Shown: piece after piece, positions 7,588-16,783 of the stretch | Layout: every line of letters starts with the position of its first letter | How positions within the stretch are numbered: the stretch's first letter is position 1 | NCBI RefSeq assembly: GCF_019665785.1 | Contig: NZ_CP081149.1 | Span: forward strand, 806,001 to 870,000 | Length of the DNA stretch: 64,000 bases | Direction: 5' to 3' | Origin: Deefgea piscis | GTDB lineage: Bacteria; Pseudomonadota; Gammaproteobacteria; Burkholderiales; Chitinibacteraceae | Notes under the pieces: generated by a model | The model's database searches: none | What the model was told of the DNA's origin: nothing | Seen by the model: the letters and a program-made list of their open reading frames with translations, nothing else | Position numbers and translations under genes: made by a program

Positions 7588-10425
7588 ATGTCCCATATCA
7601 ATCGTATTGCTCTTGCCGCATTACCTGCCGCGATTGCAATGATTTCAGTGAATGCAATGGCTGCATCTGCATGGAATAGCGCCAGTGTTTATGTTGCTGG
7701 CGATGTTGTTACTTATGCAAATAAAGATTACAAAGCCAAATGGTGGACTCAGGGTAATGTGCCTGGTGCTGATCAATGGGGGCCATGGGAACTACAAGCG
7801 ACAGGACCAACTGTTGCGCCAACCAGCACACCGAGTACCGCGCCTACCGCAACCCCTAGTACGGCTCCAACAGCATCACCAACAGCCGTGCCAACGGCTG
7901 CTCCGGGTAGTTGCACCTATGCCGCATGGAATAGTGCAACTGCTTATAACGGCGGCGCATTGGTTAGTTCAAATGGCCGTAACTATAAAGCGCAGTGGTG
8001 GACGCAAGGCAATGAGCCTTCGGTGAATGTGGGCTCTGGTAAACCTTGGTTAGATTTAGGTCCATGTGCTGGCTCTACCGCGACTCCGACTCCGACTCCG
8101 ACTCCTACCGCGACGCCAACAGCAACTCCGACAGCAACTCCGACAGCGACACCAACCGCGACACCAACCGCGACGCCAACTGCGACGCCAACCGCGACGC
8201 CAACAGCAACTCCGACCGCGACGCCAACCGCGACGCCGACCGCAACGCCAACCGCAACACCATCGGCAACGCCGATTCCTCCTGGTTCGCAAGATCAATG
8301 CCGTCCAGCTGGTTTGGTTTCTGAAGTTGCGAACGTGCCATATTGCGATGTTTACGGTGCTGACGGGCGTGAAAAACTCGCCAACAACATGAAACGCCGT
8401 AGCATCGGTTACTTCACTAACTGGCGTACAGGTAAAAATGGTCAACCTTCATACCTCGGCGCAGATGTGCCTTGGAAAGACATCACTCACGTGAACTACG
8501 CATTTGCGCACGTGGATGCCAACTGGAAAGTAGGGATCGGTGATGTAAACAATCCAGACAATGCTTCAGTGGGTATGCAATGGCCAGAGAAAGGCGCGAA
8601 ATACGCGCTCAATCCGAATCTGCCATACAAAGGTCACTTCAACATGTTGCAGACCAACAATAAGAACGGCGTTAAATTGCTGCTCTCTATTGGTGGCTGG
8701 GCTGAGACTGGTGGCTTCTTCACTGAAGCCAATGGCCGTGCCGTATCAGGTGGTTTCTACGCTTTGACGACTGATCCAGTGACTGGCGCAATTCGCCAAG
8801 ATCGCATTGATACATTTGCGAAGTCAGCAGCCGCATTCGTTAAGCAATACGGCTTTGATGGCATCGATATCGATTACGAATATCCAACTTCAATGAGCGA
8901 TGCTGGTAATCCAGAAGACTGGAAGATCGGCAATGCAAAACGTGGCGATTTGTGGAAAGGCTATATGGCCTTGATGAAAACGCTACGTACCGAGTTGGAC
9001 AAACAAGCGGTTGCTGATAACAAATACTACCAGTTGACGATTGCATCACCATCGTCTGGCTACTTGCTACGTGGTATGGAAGACTTCGAAGCGGTGAAAT
9101 ACCTCGACTTCGTCAATATCATGACCTATGACTTGCACGGCGCATGGAACCACTTTGTGGGTCACAATGCAGCCTTGTATGACTCAGGTAAAGATAATGA
9201 AATCGCCGATGCGAAGATCTACGACACTGCAGGTGACGGCAAGTACTACAACGCGCAAGGTTATTTGAACATCGATTGGGCTTATAAATACTTCCGTACT
9301 GCACTAGCAGGTGGTCGTATCAATATCGGTCTACCGTACTACACTCGCGGTTCACAAAACGTAACGGGTGGCACCAATGGTCTGTGGGGTCTTTCAGCCC
9401 TTGCTGATCAAAAGAAATGTTACCTCGGCACTGGTGGCAACTTAGGCCCAGATGCATTGAGCCCGAAAGCCGGTGCACCATGCGGCTTTGGCGCACAAGG
9501 TATTGATAACTTGTGGTTCGACCGTGATGCAGCTGGCAATGAAATGTTTGCCGGTGTGAATCCGTTGTGGCACGTGAACAACTTGCGTGATGGCTTGCCA
9601 ACACCGTACGTTGCTCAATACGGTCATGATGTGACTAAGCCTGCAGGTCAAGCGATTGGTAATTACATCGAGTCTTACGATGATGTGGCTAAATCATCAT
9701 GGTTGTGGAATCCACAAAAGAAAGTGTTCTTGTCGACTGAAAATGAGAAATCATTTGCAGCCAAAGTGCAGTATGCAATCGACCAAGGTGCTGGCGGTAT
9801 CATGTTCTGGGAAATGGCGGGTGACTACAGCACGCCAGCGCAAAATGGTACTGCTTCATACGGTATGGGTAGCCACCTAACAGCATTGGCAGCGACAAAA
9901 TTGCGCGCAGCAGCACCATATGGTGTGAAAGCGGGTGATGAGAAGTTTGTTCAGCCAGCTGAAGTATTGGATGTAGCAATTGATTTGGTTGGCTTCAAAC
10001 CTAAAGGCGATGATAACTATCCACTTGCCATTGGTGTGAAACTGAAAAACAACTCAAATGTTGATCTGACTGGCGCGAAAGTATCATTCAATATCGCACC
10101 ATCGACGCCATTGGTACCAGCAACAGTTCAATTCTTGAAACCTAGCGATCCACCGACAGGTGCAGGCATTGAAAACTTGGTTGATATCTACAGCGGTGGT
10201 ACTTGGTCTGCAGTACCAGCATCGAGCACGATAGGTAATGTGGGTGGCCTGCCAAACGGCTTCCATCGCGTCACTTATGAAATGAAATCGTCTGGTTGGG
10301 GTGTGTCTGACTTTAGCGCAGGCAAAACTATCACCATTGGTATGCGTGTATTTATGCCTATGACGATTCCAAGCGGTGTAACGCTGACTCTGCCAAATGG
10401 CAAAGTGTATGGTATTAAGCAATAA
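7588..10425 (+). CDS. Secreted GH18 chitinase with two CBM5/12 modules and a (TPTA)n linker
   Basis: This 945-residue enzyme hydrolyses chitin outside the cell. Order: signal peptide (residues 1-25, ending NAMAA); CBM5/12 chitin-binding module (about 26-70, WNSASVYVAGDVV and WWTQGNVPG); short Thr/Pro linker; second CBM5/12 (about 108-156); a long TPTATP linker (164-230); GH18 barrel (about 265-740) with the DxxDxDxE motif DGIDIDYE at 424-431, where E431 is the proton donor; and a C-terminal domain (about 785-945) resembling the ChiC-type C-terminal domain. The start has AGGAGGA 7 bp upstream. A strong terminator follows. It is a paralogue of the chitinase at 40356 with the same order of modules. 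Confidence 0.95.
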   Translation: MSHINRIALAALPAAIAMISVNAMAASAWNSASVYVAGDVVTYANKDYKAKWWTQGNVPGADQWGPWELQATGPTVAPTSTPSTAPTATPSTAPTASPTAVPTAAPGSCTYAAWNSATAYNGGALVSSNGRNYKAQWWTQGNEPSVNVGSGKPWLDLGPCAGSTATPTPTPTPTATPTATPTATPTATPTATPTATPTATPTATPTATPTATPTATPTATPTATPSATPIPPGSQDQCRPAGLVSEVANVPYCDVYGADGREKLANNMKRRSIGYFTNWRTGKNGQPSYLGADVPWKDITHVNYAFAHVDANWKVGIGDVNNPDNASVGMQWPEKGAKYALNPNLPYKGHFNMLQTNNKNGVKLLLSIGGWAETGGFFTEANGRAVSGGFYALTTDPVTGAIRQDRIDTFAKSAAAFVKQYGFDGIDIDYEYPTSMSDAGNPEDWKIGNAKRGDLWKGYMALMKTLRTELDKQAVADNKYYQLTIASPSSGYLLRGMEDFEAVKYLDFVNIMTYDLHGAWNHFVGHNAALYDSGKDNEIADAKIYDTAGDGKYYNAQGYLNIDWAYKYFRTALAGGRINIGLPYYTRGSQNVTGGTNGLWGLSALADQKKCYLGTGGNLGPDALSPKAGAPCGFGAQGIDNLWFDRDAAGNEMFAGVNPLWHVNNLRDGLPTPYVAQYGHDVTKPAGQAIGNYIESYDDVAKSSWLWNPQKKVFLSTENEKSFAAKVQYAIDQGAGGIMFWEMAGDYSTPAQNGTASYGMGSHLTALAATKLRAAAPYGVKAGDEKFVQPAEVLDVAIDLVGFKPKGDDNYPLAIGVKLKNNSNVDLTGAKVSFNIAPSTPLVPATVQFLKPSDPPTGAGIENLVDIYSGGTWSAVPASSTIGNVGGLPNGFHRVTYEMKSSGWGVSDFSAGKTITIGMRVFMPMTIPSGVTLTLPNGKVYGIKQ
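8077..8276 (+). repeat. Short tandem repeat encoding the (TPTA)n linker
   Basis: About 200 bp inside the chitinase is built from a 12-bp unit (ACN CCN ACN GCN) read as Thr-Pro-Thr-Ala. Only third positions vary, mostly between A, G and T. Such linkers separate binding modules from the catalytic barrel. The repeat could change length by slippage without a frameshift, since the unit is a multiple of three. Confidence 0.85.
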
Positions 10426-10461
10426 GTAGATGTGGCGCACTCAGTTGTTTTGAGTGCGATG

Positions 10462-10494
10462 AAAAACGCCGCGATGCAGATCGCGGCGTTTTTT
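10462..10494 (+). terminator. Intrinsic terminator of the first chitinase
   Basis: The stem AACGCCGCGAT (10465-10475) pairs with ATCGCGGCGTT (10480-10490) around GCAG, followed by T residues; the leading A-run makes it usable from both directions. It lies 37 bp after the chitinase stop and faces the convergent chemoreceptor gene. Confidence 0.9.
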
Positions 10495-10517
10495 ATTTTA
10501 ATTAAGCAATCAAAGTC

Positions 10518-11636
10518 TTAATTTGATAGATCGTTCACTTTGCTGGAAATATCTTGCGATGCTGCCGCTTGCTCTTCAGCTGCGCTGGCAATTTGAGTGA
10601 TGTAGTCATTCATACGATGGACTTCATTAAGGATACGTTCTAAGGCTTCAACAGCTTGTTTGCAATCATCAACTGAGGTATGGACTGCAGCTTGTCCAAG
10701 ATGAATTGCTTCTACACTGCGTTTAACTTCATGTTGAATGTCTTTGACCATGCTGTAGATTTCGCTAGTGGATTTGGTCGTGCGCTCTGCCAATTTGCGA
10801 ACTTCATCGGCAACCACCGCAAACCCTCGACCTTGTTCGCCAGCACGGGCTGCTTCGATGGCGGCATTGAGTGCCAATAAGTTGGTTTGATCTGCAACAT
10901 CACGAATGACCGCCACAATCATGCCAATTGATTCTGAGCGCTGCCCGAGTTCGAGCAAACTAGCCGCGGTTAAATCAATCGTTCGCGCCACTTCTTCGAT
11001 ACTCACATTGGTGTCTTTAACGATGTCAACGCCACGTTTGCTTTCATTGAGCATGACTTCAGAAGATTGCGACGCTGAAGAGGATTGAACGGCGACACTT
11101 TCGACGCTGACCGCCATCGCACCTAAATTATCGGCGAGTTCGGCGATCCGTTCTTCTAAAAATAACTGCCGTTGCCGATTGTGTTCGACGAATTCTTGGG
11201 CTTTTCTTTCTGCCGAAATATTTTTGAACTGAGCCATAAAACAAATGAGTTTATTGTTTTCACCCCAGATTGGGCTCACTTTTGTTTGGAATAAAATATC
11301 GCCAACAGGAATATCAGCCAAATGCTCTTTGACTTGGCCGCTAGCTAGATTTTGCAATAAAGCTTTGACTCGAGAAGGGTCGCGATGAAATTGATGAATA
11401 GAATTATTCATTGCTGATCCAACATCAGCACCGGCGACCAAAGATTGATTCATTACTGCGCGATTATTATTCATGAAGGTTCGCGCGGTGCGATTCATGT
11501 AAAAAATCTTATTTTCTGGAGAGGTATCGGCCAACATAATGACGGCATCAATTTCATCTAAAGCAGCGGTATACATCGCCAGATCATTGATGAGTGGTGC
11601 TGATTTTTGCTCAGTCTGAAAAGTAAAGCCAAACAT
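10518..11636 (-). CDS. Soluble methyl-accepting chemotaxis protein with N-terminal PAS domain
   Basis: This is a 372-residue cytoplasmic chemoreceptor. The ATG at 11636 ([10 protein letters not shown]) has GGAGAG 7 bp upstream. A longer frame to 11804 adds 56 residues with no family likeness and is rejected. Residues about 25-165 look like a PAS sensor ([29 protein letters not shown]). The rest is the signalling helix pair, with the invariant tip [20 protein letters not shown] and [18 protein letters not shown]. No membrane helix is present, so it senses an internal signal, perhaps redox if the PAS holds a cofactor. The C-terminus ends soon after the [11 protein letters not shown] region and lacks a CheR-tether pentapeptide. 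Confidence 0.92.
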   Translation of the reverse strand: MFGFTFQTEQKSAPLINDLAMYTAALDEIDAVIMLADTSPENKIFYMNRTARTFMNNNRAVMNQSLVAGADVGSAMNNSIHQFHRDPSRVKALLQNLASGQVKEHLADIPVGDILFQTKVSPIWGENNKLICFMAQFKNISAERKAQEFVEHNRQRQLFLEERIAELADNLGAMAVSVESVAVQSSSASQSSEVMLNESKRGVDIVKDTNVSIEEVARTIDLTAASLLELGQRSESIGMIVAVIRDVADQTNLLALNAAIEAARAGEQGRGFAVVADEVRKLAERTTKSTSEIYSMVKDIQHEVKRSVEAIHLGQAAVHTSVDDCKQAVEALERILNEVHRMNDYITQIASAAEEQAAASQDISSKVNDLSN

Positions 11637-11890
11637 TGGTTCTCTCCAAAATAAATGATAAATGCAGAATACTGGCAATGTTGTTGGCGCAAGTTGCAAA
11701 CAACTTTCATATAGCTTAGTAAAAACCTGGTGTTTTTCTGTCTTTTTGATTCTGAATTTATTGTTTTTATATGACGTGCGGATGAATAGGCGATCGGCGA
11801 GCATGGCGCAAAGCGCTTCTTGATGGCAATAAAGCGTTAGCCCGTGCAGACTTTCGAATGGATGACGCTAGCAGTTTGCCGTGAGTCGAT

Positions 11891-12517
11891 TTAACGGATA
11901 TGCAACCAATCAATGAGTGGCTGCCATTCTTGTCGATCTCGTTCGGTTCGCGAGTGGGGTAAATCAAATAATGTCATGCCGCGTTGTATGGTTTGATTGT
12001 AAAGCTGAGTATCTCGTAAACAGGTTAACAACGGTAAATCATAGCGGCTTAAAAACGCTGGTAACTGCTGCGCTGACTGGGTTCGTGAGTTAACCCGCAT
12101 CCCAATAATGCCGACTTTGACTTCATCATGGCGAACTGCTTTTAGCTCAGCAAGATCAGAGAAAAAATCGGCACAAGCCCAAAGATCAAAAGCCGATGGC
12201 AGTACTGGGACGATGATGTGATCGACAAGGTGAATGGCGTGTTTGAGTTTTTTTCCGCTAAAGCACGCCGGCGTATCGAGGATGGCAACTTGGCAGCCTT
12301 TGGGTGGTCGAGCGATATGATCAGTGCCGATATCCCAGCGCTGTATGCTGGGTAAGGATTTGGGGCGAAGATCAAGCCAGTGATGACTTGAATGCTGTTT
12401 ATCTAGATCACCAAGCATGACCGCATCGTCTTGCCATGCAAACCATGACGCTAAATGTGTGGCCAGTGTTGATTTGCCACTGCCTCCTTTGGGGTTGGCA
12501 ATGAGGATTTTTCGCAT
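11891..12517 (-). CDS. Orphan ParA/MinD-like ATPase
   Basis: This 208-residue P-loop protein has the deviant Walker A KGGSGKST (residues 10-17), a Walker A' region (GDLDKQHSS) and Walker B-like VAILDTPA. No ParB gene is adjacent, so it is an orphan ParA of the short type used for positioning chemoreceptors, flagella or other cell cargo. The neighbour at 10518 is a soluble chemoreceptor in the same orientation, and orphan ParC-type ATPases position chemotaxis clusters in other bacteria, so a link is possible but unproven. AGGAAACCAA precedes the ATG. Confidence 0.82.
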   Translation of the reverse strand: MRKILIANPKGGSGKSTLATHLASWFAWQDDAVMLGDLDKQHSSHHWLDLRPKSLPSIQRWDIGTDHIARPPKGCQVAILDTPACFSGKKLKHAIHLVDHIIVPVLPSAFDLWACADFFSDLAELKAVRHDEVKVGIIGMRVNSRTQSAQQLPAFLSRYDLPLLTCLRDTQLYNQTIQRGMTLFDLPHSRTERDRQEWQPLIDWLHIR

Positions 12518-12660
12518 TTGGTTTCCTTTGCTTAAATAAACATAAGCAACGGCTTTTCTGTTGCCTTAAGTTGGTACACGTAAGAATAACATAAATAATT
12601 GTGTGTTATTTGTCAGTATTGATGAAGGCTTTATGTCTATTGCATGAATTTAATGAATAA

Positions 12661-12692
12661 AAAAGCCCAAGTTTTTAACTTGGGCTTTTTTA
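12661..12692 (-). terminator. Bidirectional intrinsic terminator after transaldolase
   Basis: AAAAGCCCAAGTT (12661-12673) pairs with AACTTGGGCTTTT (12677-12689) around TTT, with A and T runs on either side. It lies 14 bp beyond the transaldolase stop. Confidence 0.88.
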
Positions 12693-12705
12693 TTCAGAGA
12701 CGTGT

Positions 12706-13785
12706 TTATTTTGTGAGTTCAAGCAGCTTCACGAAGGCTTCGTCAAATTGCTTCAAACCTTCTTGCTGTAACTGTTCACCAGCAAGGTTGTAGTTAATGC
12801 CAAGTTGGCGAACGGCCACTAAATTTGCAACTGCGGCATCAATATTGGTGTCGAGTGTATTGGCTGCTTTACCATGATCACGGAATAGTGCGAGTGTTGC
12901 ATCAGGTACTGTGTTAACAGTTTCTGGTCCAATCAATTCCTCAACATACATTACATCGCTATACGCTTTGTTTTTAGTACCGGTTGAAGCCCACAGCAGA
13001 CGTTGTGGATGTGCACCCAATGCTTTAAGTGCGGCAAAACGATTGCCATGAAACAGTTTTTTGTAGTGCTGATACGATACTTTAACAAAAGACAGCGCAA
13101 CTTTGCCACGTAATGCCAGTGCTTCTGGCGTGCCGATGGCTTCTAATTGTGGGTCAATTAAGCTATCAACACGTGACAAGAAAACCGATGCAACAGCATG
13201 GACATGGTCTACCGGTAAGCCAGCTGCAGCACGTGCTTCTAGACCGCGAATGTAGGCAGTCAAGATGTTATCAACGTGAGTTAAGTTAAACATCAATGTC
13301 ACATTGACGTTAATCCCTGAAGTAATCAGCTCTTCAAATGCAATCACACCGGCTGGCGTAGCTGGCACTTTGATCATCACGTTCGGGCGGTTAATTTCAG
13401 CCCAAAGACGTTTTGCATTATCAATGGTGCCTTGTGCGTCGTTGGCGAGTGTCGGAGACACTTCCAAGCTCACATAACCATCAACACCTTTGGTTTCGTC
13501 GTAAATCGAGCGAGTTAAATCGCAAGTCGCTTGAATGTCCGGCACTACCAACGCTTCGTAACGTTGTTCGGCAGTCAAATCTTGTTTTTTCAATTCAGCT
13601 AAATCACCGGTGTACAGCGGATCAGAAGAGATTGATTTGTAAAAAATAGCCGGATTAGAAGTCACGCCAGCAATTGCGTCTTCTTTGAGAATTTTCGCCA
13701 ATTCACCTGAGGCGATGAGACCACGCGAAAGATTGTCCAACCAGATACTTTGACCGAAAGGTTTAATTGCCGCAATTTTGCTCAT
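12706..13785 (-). CDS. tal: Transaldolase
   Basis: This 359-residue enzyme of the pentose phosphate pathway transfers a dihydroxyacetone unit between sugar phosphates. The ATG at 13785 (MSKIAAIKPFGQ) is chosen over an upstream start at 13830 that adds 15 unsupported residues. Motifs: SIWLDNLSRG at the start, GVTSNPAIF, and the Schiff-base lysine in MIKVPAT (about K139), followed by INVNVTLMF. The length and the long N-terminal insertion (LKKQDLTAEQRYEAL) fit the larger bacterial transaldolase subfamily rather than the 210-residue short form. Confidence 0.95.
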   Translation of the reverse strand: MSKIAAIKPFGQSIWLDNLSRGLIASGELAKILKEDAIAGVTSNPAIFYKSISSDPLYTGDLAELKKQDLTAEQRYEALVVPDIQATCDLTRSIYDETKGVDGYVSLEVSPTLANDAQGTIDNAKRLWAEINRPNVMIKVPATPAGVIAFEELITSGINVNVTLMFNLTHVDNILTAYIRGLEARAAAGLPVDHVHAVASVFLSRVDSLIDPQLEAIGTPEALALRGKVALSFVKVSYQHYKKLFHGNRFAALKALGAHPQRLLWASTGTKNKAYSDVMYVEELIGPETVNTVPDATLALFRDHGKAANTLDTNIDAAVANLVAVRQLGINYNLAGEQLQQEGLKQFDEAFVKLLELTK

Positions 13786-13915
13786 AGTTACATACGCCTG
13801 TGTGAGTGGGTAATAATGATCTTGGGGCATTATCTAGTAACATCAAGAGGCTAGGTTTGTGTTTGCACAAACTGTCATGCTTTCTTGCGTTGTTTTTGTT
13901 TTATGTTACTGATAC

Positions 13916-15202
13916 TTACTCCAAAACCCTTTGCGTTGGAAATTTTACCGCAAATTCACTACCTTCTCCGAGTCGCGACTCGACGGCCATTACCGCTTGG
14001 TGGCGATGCAAAATATGTTTCACAATGGCTAAGCCCAGCCCTGTGCCACCGGTATTGCGTGAGCGGCCACGATCAACTCGGTAAAAGCGTTCAGTGAGTC
14101 GAGGAACATGTTCTGGGGCAATGCCAATCCCGGTGTCTTTGACGACAAAACATGCTTCGTCGGCGCGCATTTGCCAAGAGAGCATGATCTTGCCACCTGC
14201 CGGTGTGTAGCGAACCGCATTGGACACGAGATTGCCTAATGCTGAATGCAGTTCATCATGATTACCAATTAAGCGTTGACGTGCGATGGATTCGATACTG
14301 ATGGTGTGGCGCCCTTGTGATAGACCTTCAGCCTCAATGCGGAGCAGCTGGAGTAGCTGAGGGATATCGACTTCTTCTTCTTTGAGCTGCTGGCCATTTT
14401 CAAGTTTGGATAGTGTGAGCAAATCATCAACTAAACGCTGCATTCTTTGCGTTTGCTCGTACATTAACTGCATATGTTGTTCACGCGTTGGTGCATCGAT
14501 ATGCGGCATATCAATCATGGTTTCAATAAAACCACCAACGACCGTGAGTGGGGTGCGTAATTCATGCGAAACATTGGCAACAAAATCTCTATGTACTGTT
14601 TGTACTCGATCAAGCTGGGTAATGTCACGACTGAGTAAGAGCTTGCGGGTTGAATCAAAAGGAATCATCTGCACCGACAGCACTTGCTCTTGAGGGCGCA
14701 TGGTGCGCAAGGTGACGGGATGACTAAAGTCTTGCTCTTTTAAATATTCCCGCAATGCAGGGTGACGCAGTAAATTGGTAATTTGCTGACCAGAGTCGGT
14801 TTTGCGATTTAGGCCCAAATGAATCTGGCTGGCTGGATTGCACCATTCAATACGATCATATTCATCCAAAATAACCACGCCATCGGGCAAGGCTTCGGCA
14901 GCAGATAAAAAACGATCAAGCGTATTGGCTAAGCGATCTTTGGATTTTTTTTGCGAACGAACTTGCTCATACAGTTGGTCAAATACATCTTGCCACAGCA
15001 TCATGCTTCCCGGGACGGTGTCCACATTTGGGTGTTTGAGCCATTGGTTGAGACGATTGAGGTTAATCAGGTGATAACAAATCGTGATGCTGAGCATCAC
15101 AAGTGCAAACACAAAGCCCCAGATGATATTGGTCATGGCGCTGATGGCAAAAGCGATGACAGCAATAAAACAATACAAAATAATCGAGCGCAGCCAGAAC
15201 AT
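13916..15202 (-). CDS. phoR: Phosphate regulon sensor histidine kinase
   Basis: This 428-residue inner-membrane kinase phosphorylates PhoB when phosphate is scarce. The ATG at 15202 (MFWLRSI) is used; a TTG at 15244 would lie inside a hairpin that separates the gene from phoB. Order: two N-terminal membrane helices (about 5-45), a PAS domain (about 80-170, LPDGVVILDEYDRIEWCN), the dimerisation H-box FVANVSHELRTPLT, N-box (HSALGNLVSNAVRYTP) and G-boxes (VKDTGIGIAPEHV, GGTGLGLAIVKHIL). It lies 82 bp downstream of phoB. Confidence 0.94.
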   Translation of the reverse strand: MFWLRSIILYCFIAVIAFAISAMTNIIWGFVFALVMLSITICYHLINLNRLNQWLKHPNVDTVPGSMMLWQDVFDQLYEQVRSQKKSKDRLANTLDRFLSAAEALPDGVVILDEYDRIEWCNPASQIHLGLNRKTDSGQQITNLLRHPALREYLKEQDFSHPVTLRTMRPQEQVLSVQMIPFDSTRKLLLSRDITQLDRVQTVHRDFVANVSHELRTPLTVVGGFIETMIDMPHIDAPTREQHMQLMYEQTQRMQRLVDDLLTLSKLENGQQLKEEEVDIPQLLQLLRIEAEGLSQGRHTISIESIARQRLIGNHDELHSALGNLVSNAVRYTPAGGKIMLSWQMRADEACFVVKDTGIGIAPEHVPRLTERFYRVDRGRSRNTGGTGLGLAIVKHILHRHQAVMAVESRLGEGSEFAVKFPTQRVLE

Positions 15203-15242
15203 GAAACGGCCTTTGGTGGTGCAAAAAAATGTTTGGCGACGC

Positions 15243-15278
15243 AAAAATCATCAACATGACGTGCAGTTGATGATTTTT
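15243..15278 (-). terminator. Hairpin between phoB and phoR (possible attenuator)
   Basis: AAAAATCATCAAC (15243-15255) is perfectly inverted at 15266-15278 with a 10-nt loop. In the transcribed (minus) direction the stem ends in a T-run, like an intrinsic terminator. It starts 6 bp after the phoB stop and ends 40 bp before the phoR ATG. It could lower phoR expression relative to phoB. Confidence 0.65.
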
Positions 15279-15284
15279 ACGGGC

Positions 15285-15971
15285 TTAGTTCACAGAGAGT
15301 CGATAGCCTGAGCCACGAATGGTTTGAATTAAATTGTCGTGCCCAGTTCCCTCTAAAGATGATCGTAAGCGACGAATATGCACATCGACCGTGCGTTCCT
15401 CAACAAACACATGATCACCCCACACTTGATCGAGCAAGTGAGCGCGCGAGTGTACTCGTTCAGGATGCGTCATAAAAAAGTGTAATAAACGAAACTCTGT
15501 GGGTCCTAAATCGAGCGGCTGAGCATTGCCAAACACCCGATGGGTAATCGGATCTAAACGTAAGCCTTTGATTTCCACTGGGTCATCGGTCACTTGCGGA
15601 GCTCGGCGGCGCAATACCGCTTTAATGCGGGCTTGTAATTCGCGCGGGCTAAATGGCTTGGTAATGTAATCATCGGCACCGGTTTCTAAGCCAATGATTT
15701 TATCTTGTTCATCGGAGCGGGCAGTGAGCATGATCAAAGGAATCGATCGAGTACGCTCATCAGCACGTAATTTTTTAGCAAAATCGATCCCTGTCATCCC
15801 CGGCAGCATCCAATCTAATAAAATAAGATCGGGCAGTGCGTTGCGAACTACGCTGCTAGCGGCCTCTGCTGAGTCCGCACGAATAATGTGATGACCGACT
15901 TGGGAAAGATTAAAAGCAATTAACTCTTGAATTGCTGGTTCGTCTTCAACCAGTAAAATTGTAGCGGCCAT
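15285..15971 (-). CDS. phoB: Phosphate regulon response regulator
   Basis: This is a 228-residue OmpR/PhoB-family regulator. The ATG at 15971 (MAATILLVEDE) has AGGAG about 8 bp upstream. The receiver domain has the acidic pair VEDEP, phospho-acceptor aspartate in LILLDWMLPG, and lysine in DYITKPF. The C-terminal winged helix has GPTEFRLLHFFMTHPERVHSR, LLDQVWG and the DNA-contacting RTVDVHIRRLRSSLE. It activates phosphate uptake and scavenging genes with PhoR. No convincing Pho box was found in its own upstream region. Confidence 0.95.
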   Translation of the reverse strand: MAATILLVEDEPAIQELIAFNLSQVGHHIIRADSAEAASSVVRNALPDLILLDWMLPGMTGIDFAKKLRADERTRSIPLIMLTARSDEQDKIIGLETGADDYITKPFSPRELQARIKAVLRRRAPQVTDDPVEIKGLRLDPITHRVFGNAQPLDLGPTEFRLLHFFMTHPERVHSRAHLLDQVWGDHVFVEERTVDVHIRRLRSSLEGTGHDNLIQTIRGSGYRLSVN

Positions 15972-16305
15972 AGAGTGCTCCTCGCGGAAAAAGTTCAATT
16001 TGTTTGTTGCGAGAATAAGGCTTTTATATGAATAGAATATTACAAGTCGACGACTTGCCGATATATATTTTCAAACTATGTAAAGAAGTGCACCGTATAT
16101 CCTTTGGGATTTTCCATGGCGCTGCGTTACAAAATGCTGACTTAGCACGTTGGTCATGCCAGTTTTTGGCTGTGTGCGGTGTTTTTTGTCCTGGTGCCAA
16201 ATCCATAAAATGCCGCTGTTAAATCAATCGTTCACCGCCTCTAGGCTGCGAAGCAAGTGAAAAGCAGGGTATTATGGCGACTCCATTCGAGAGAGAGTGA
16301 TTTTT
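15972..16305. other. 334-bp non-coding gap between phoB and the DUF971 gene
   Basis: This divergent gap should hold the promoters of phoB and of the 16306 gene. It contains a palindrome CAAGTC-GAC-GACTTG at 16043-16057. Short ORFs on both strands (about 60 codons) overlap each other, lack ribosome sites and resemble nothing. I see no RNA gene. Confidence 0.5.
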
Positions 16306-16674
16306 ATGGCTGGTTTATTACCAACAACGCCGCAACCGACTGAACTGGTCTTGCATCAAGCCTCACGGGTGCTTGATATCTCGTTTGCCGATGGGGCTCG
16401 ATTTCAGCTGCCGTGTGAGTTTTTGCGCGTATCCAGTCCATCCGCCGAAGTCCGTGGCCATGGCATTGGGAACGAAGTTTTGCAAGTCGGTAAAGCCAAG
16501 GTCAATATCACCGCGATTGAGCCCGTTGGCCATTATGCGATCAAACTGGTGTTTGACGATGGCCACGATTCGGGCTTGTTCTCTTGGGAATATTTGTACG
16601 AACTAGGGCGTGATCAAGCAGCGCTTTGGGATCAATATTTGCAAAGATTAGCTGCAGCGGGCGCGTCACGCTAG
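16306..16674 (+). CDS. DUF971 (gamma-butyrobetaine hydroxylase N-terminal-like) protein
   Basis: A 122-residue protein with family features LHQASRVLDISFADG, FQLPCEFLRVSSPSAEVRGHG and the closing YAIKLVFDDGHDSGLFSWEYLYEL. DUF971 proteins are small domains found alone or with Fe-S/P-loop proteins, and their exact role is unsettled. The ATG at 16306 follows a GAGAGAG ribosome site; a GTG at 16297 is less well placed. It lies just ahead of the ubiquinone genes, a common neighbourhood for this family in betaproteobacteria. Confidence 0.85.
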   Translation: MAGLLPTTPQPTELVLHQASRVLDISFADGARFQLPCEFLRVSSPSAEVRGHGIGNEVLQVGKAKVNITAIEPVGHYAIKLVFDDGHDSGLFSWEYLYELGRDQAALWDQYLQRLAAAGASR

Positions 16675-16686
16675 ATTATTTAGATG

Positions 16687-16733
16687 GGTATATCAAGCTA
16701 GCCTTTATTTAGTTGGCTTTTGATTGATATACC
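16687..16733. terminator. Fold-back hairpin between the DUF971 gene and ubiE
   Basis: GGTATATCAA (16687-16696) is inverted at 16724-16733, with an inner AGCC/GGCT pairing. It lies 12 bp after the upstream stop. It has no U-tract, so it may be a weak terminator or stability hairpin. Its arms resemble those at 5101, 43076 and 44432. Confidence 0.5.
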
Positions 16734-16783
16734 TAAGAGTTATTAATAATGAGCTTAGGCTCAATTCAAGAAATAGGTGCACG

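Noticed and set aside
8046..8445. Long ORFs in other frames across the chitinase linker
   Set aside because: The 12-bp repeat leaves several frames open at once (Asp/Ser, Arg/Gln or Arg/Trp strings); only the Thr-Pro-Thr-Ala frame is part of a real protein.
11637..11804. 56-residue N-terminal extension of the chemoreceptor
   Set aside because: The internal ATG at 11636 has a well-spaced GGAGAG, and the extension looks like non-coding sequence.
15972..16060. A Pho box upstream of phoB
   Set aside because: TTGTAATATTC-like sequence is present but does not match the two 11-bp repeats of the consensus well enough.
16024..16222. Two opposed 60-codon ORFs upstream of the DUF971 gene
   Set aside because: They overlap each other on opposite strands, lack ribosome sites and match nothing.
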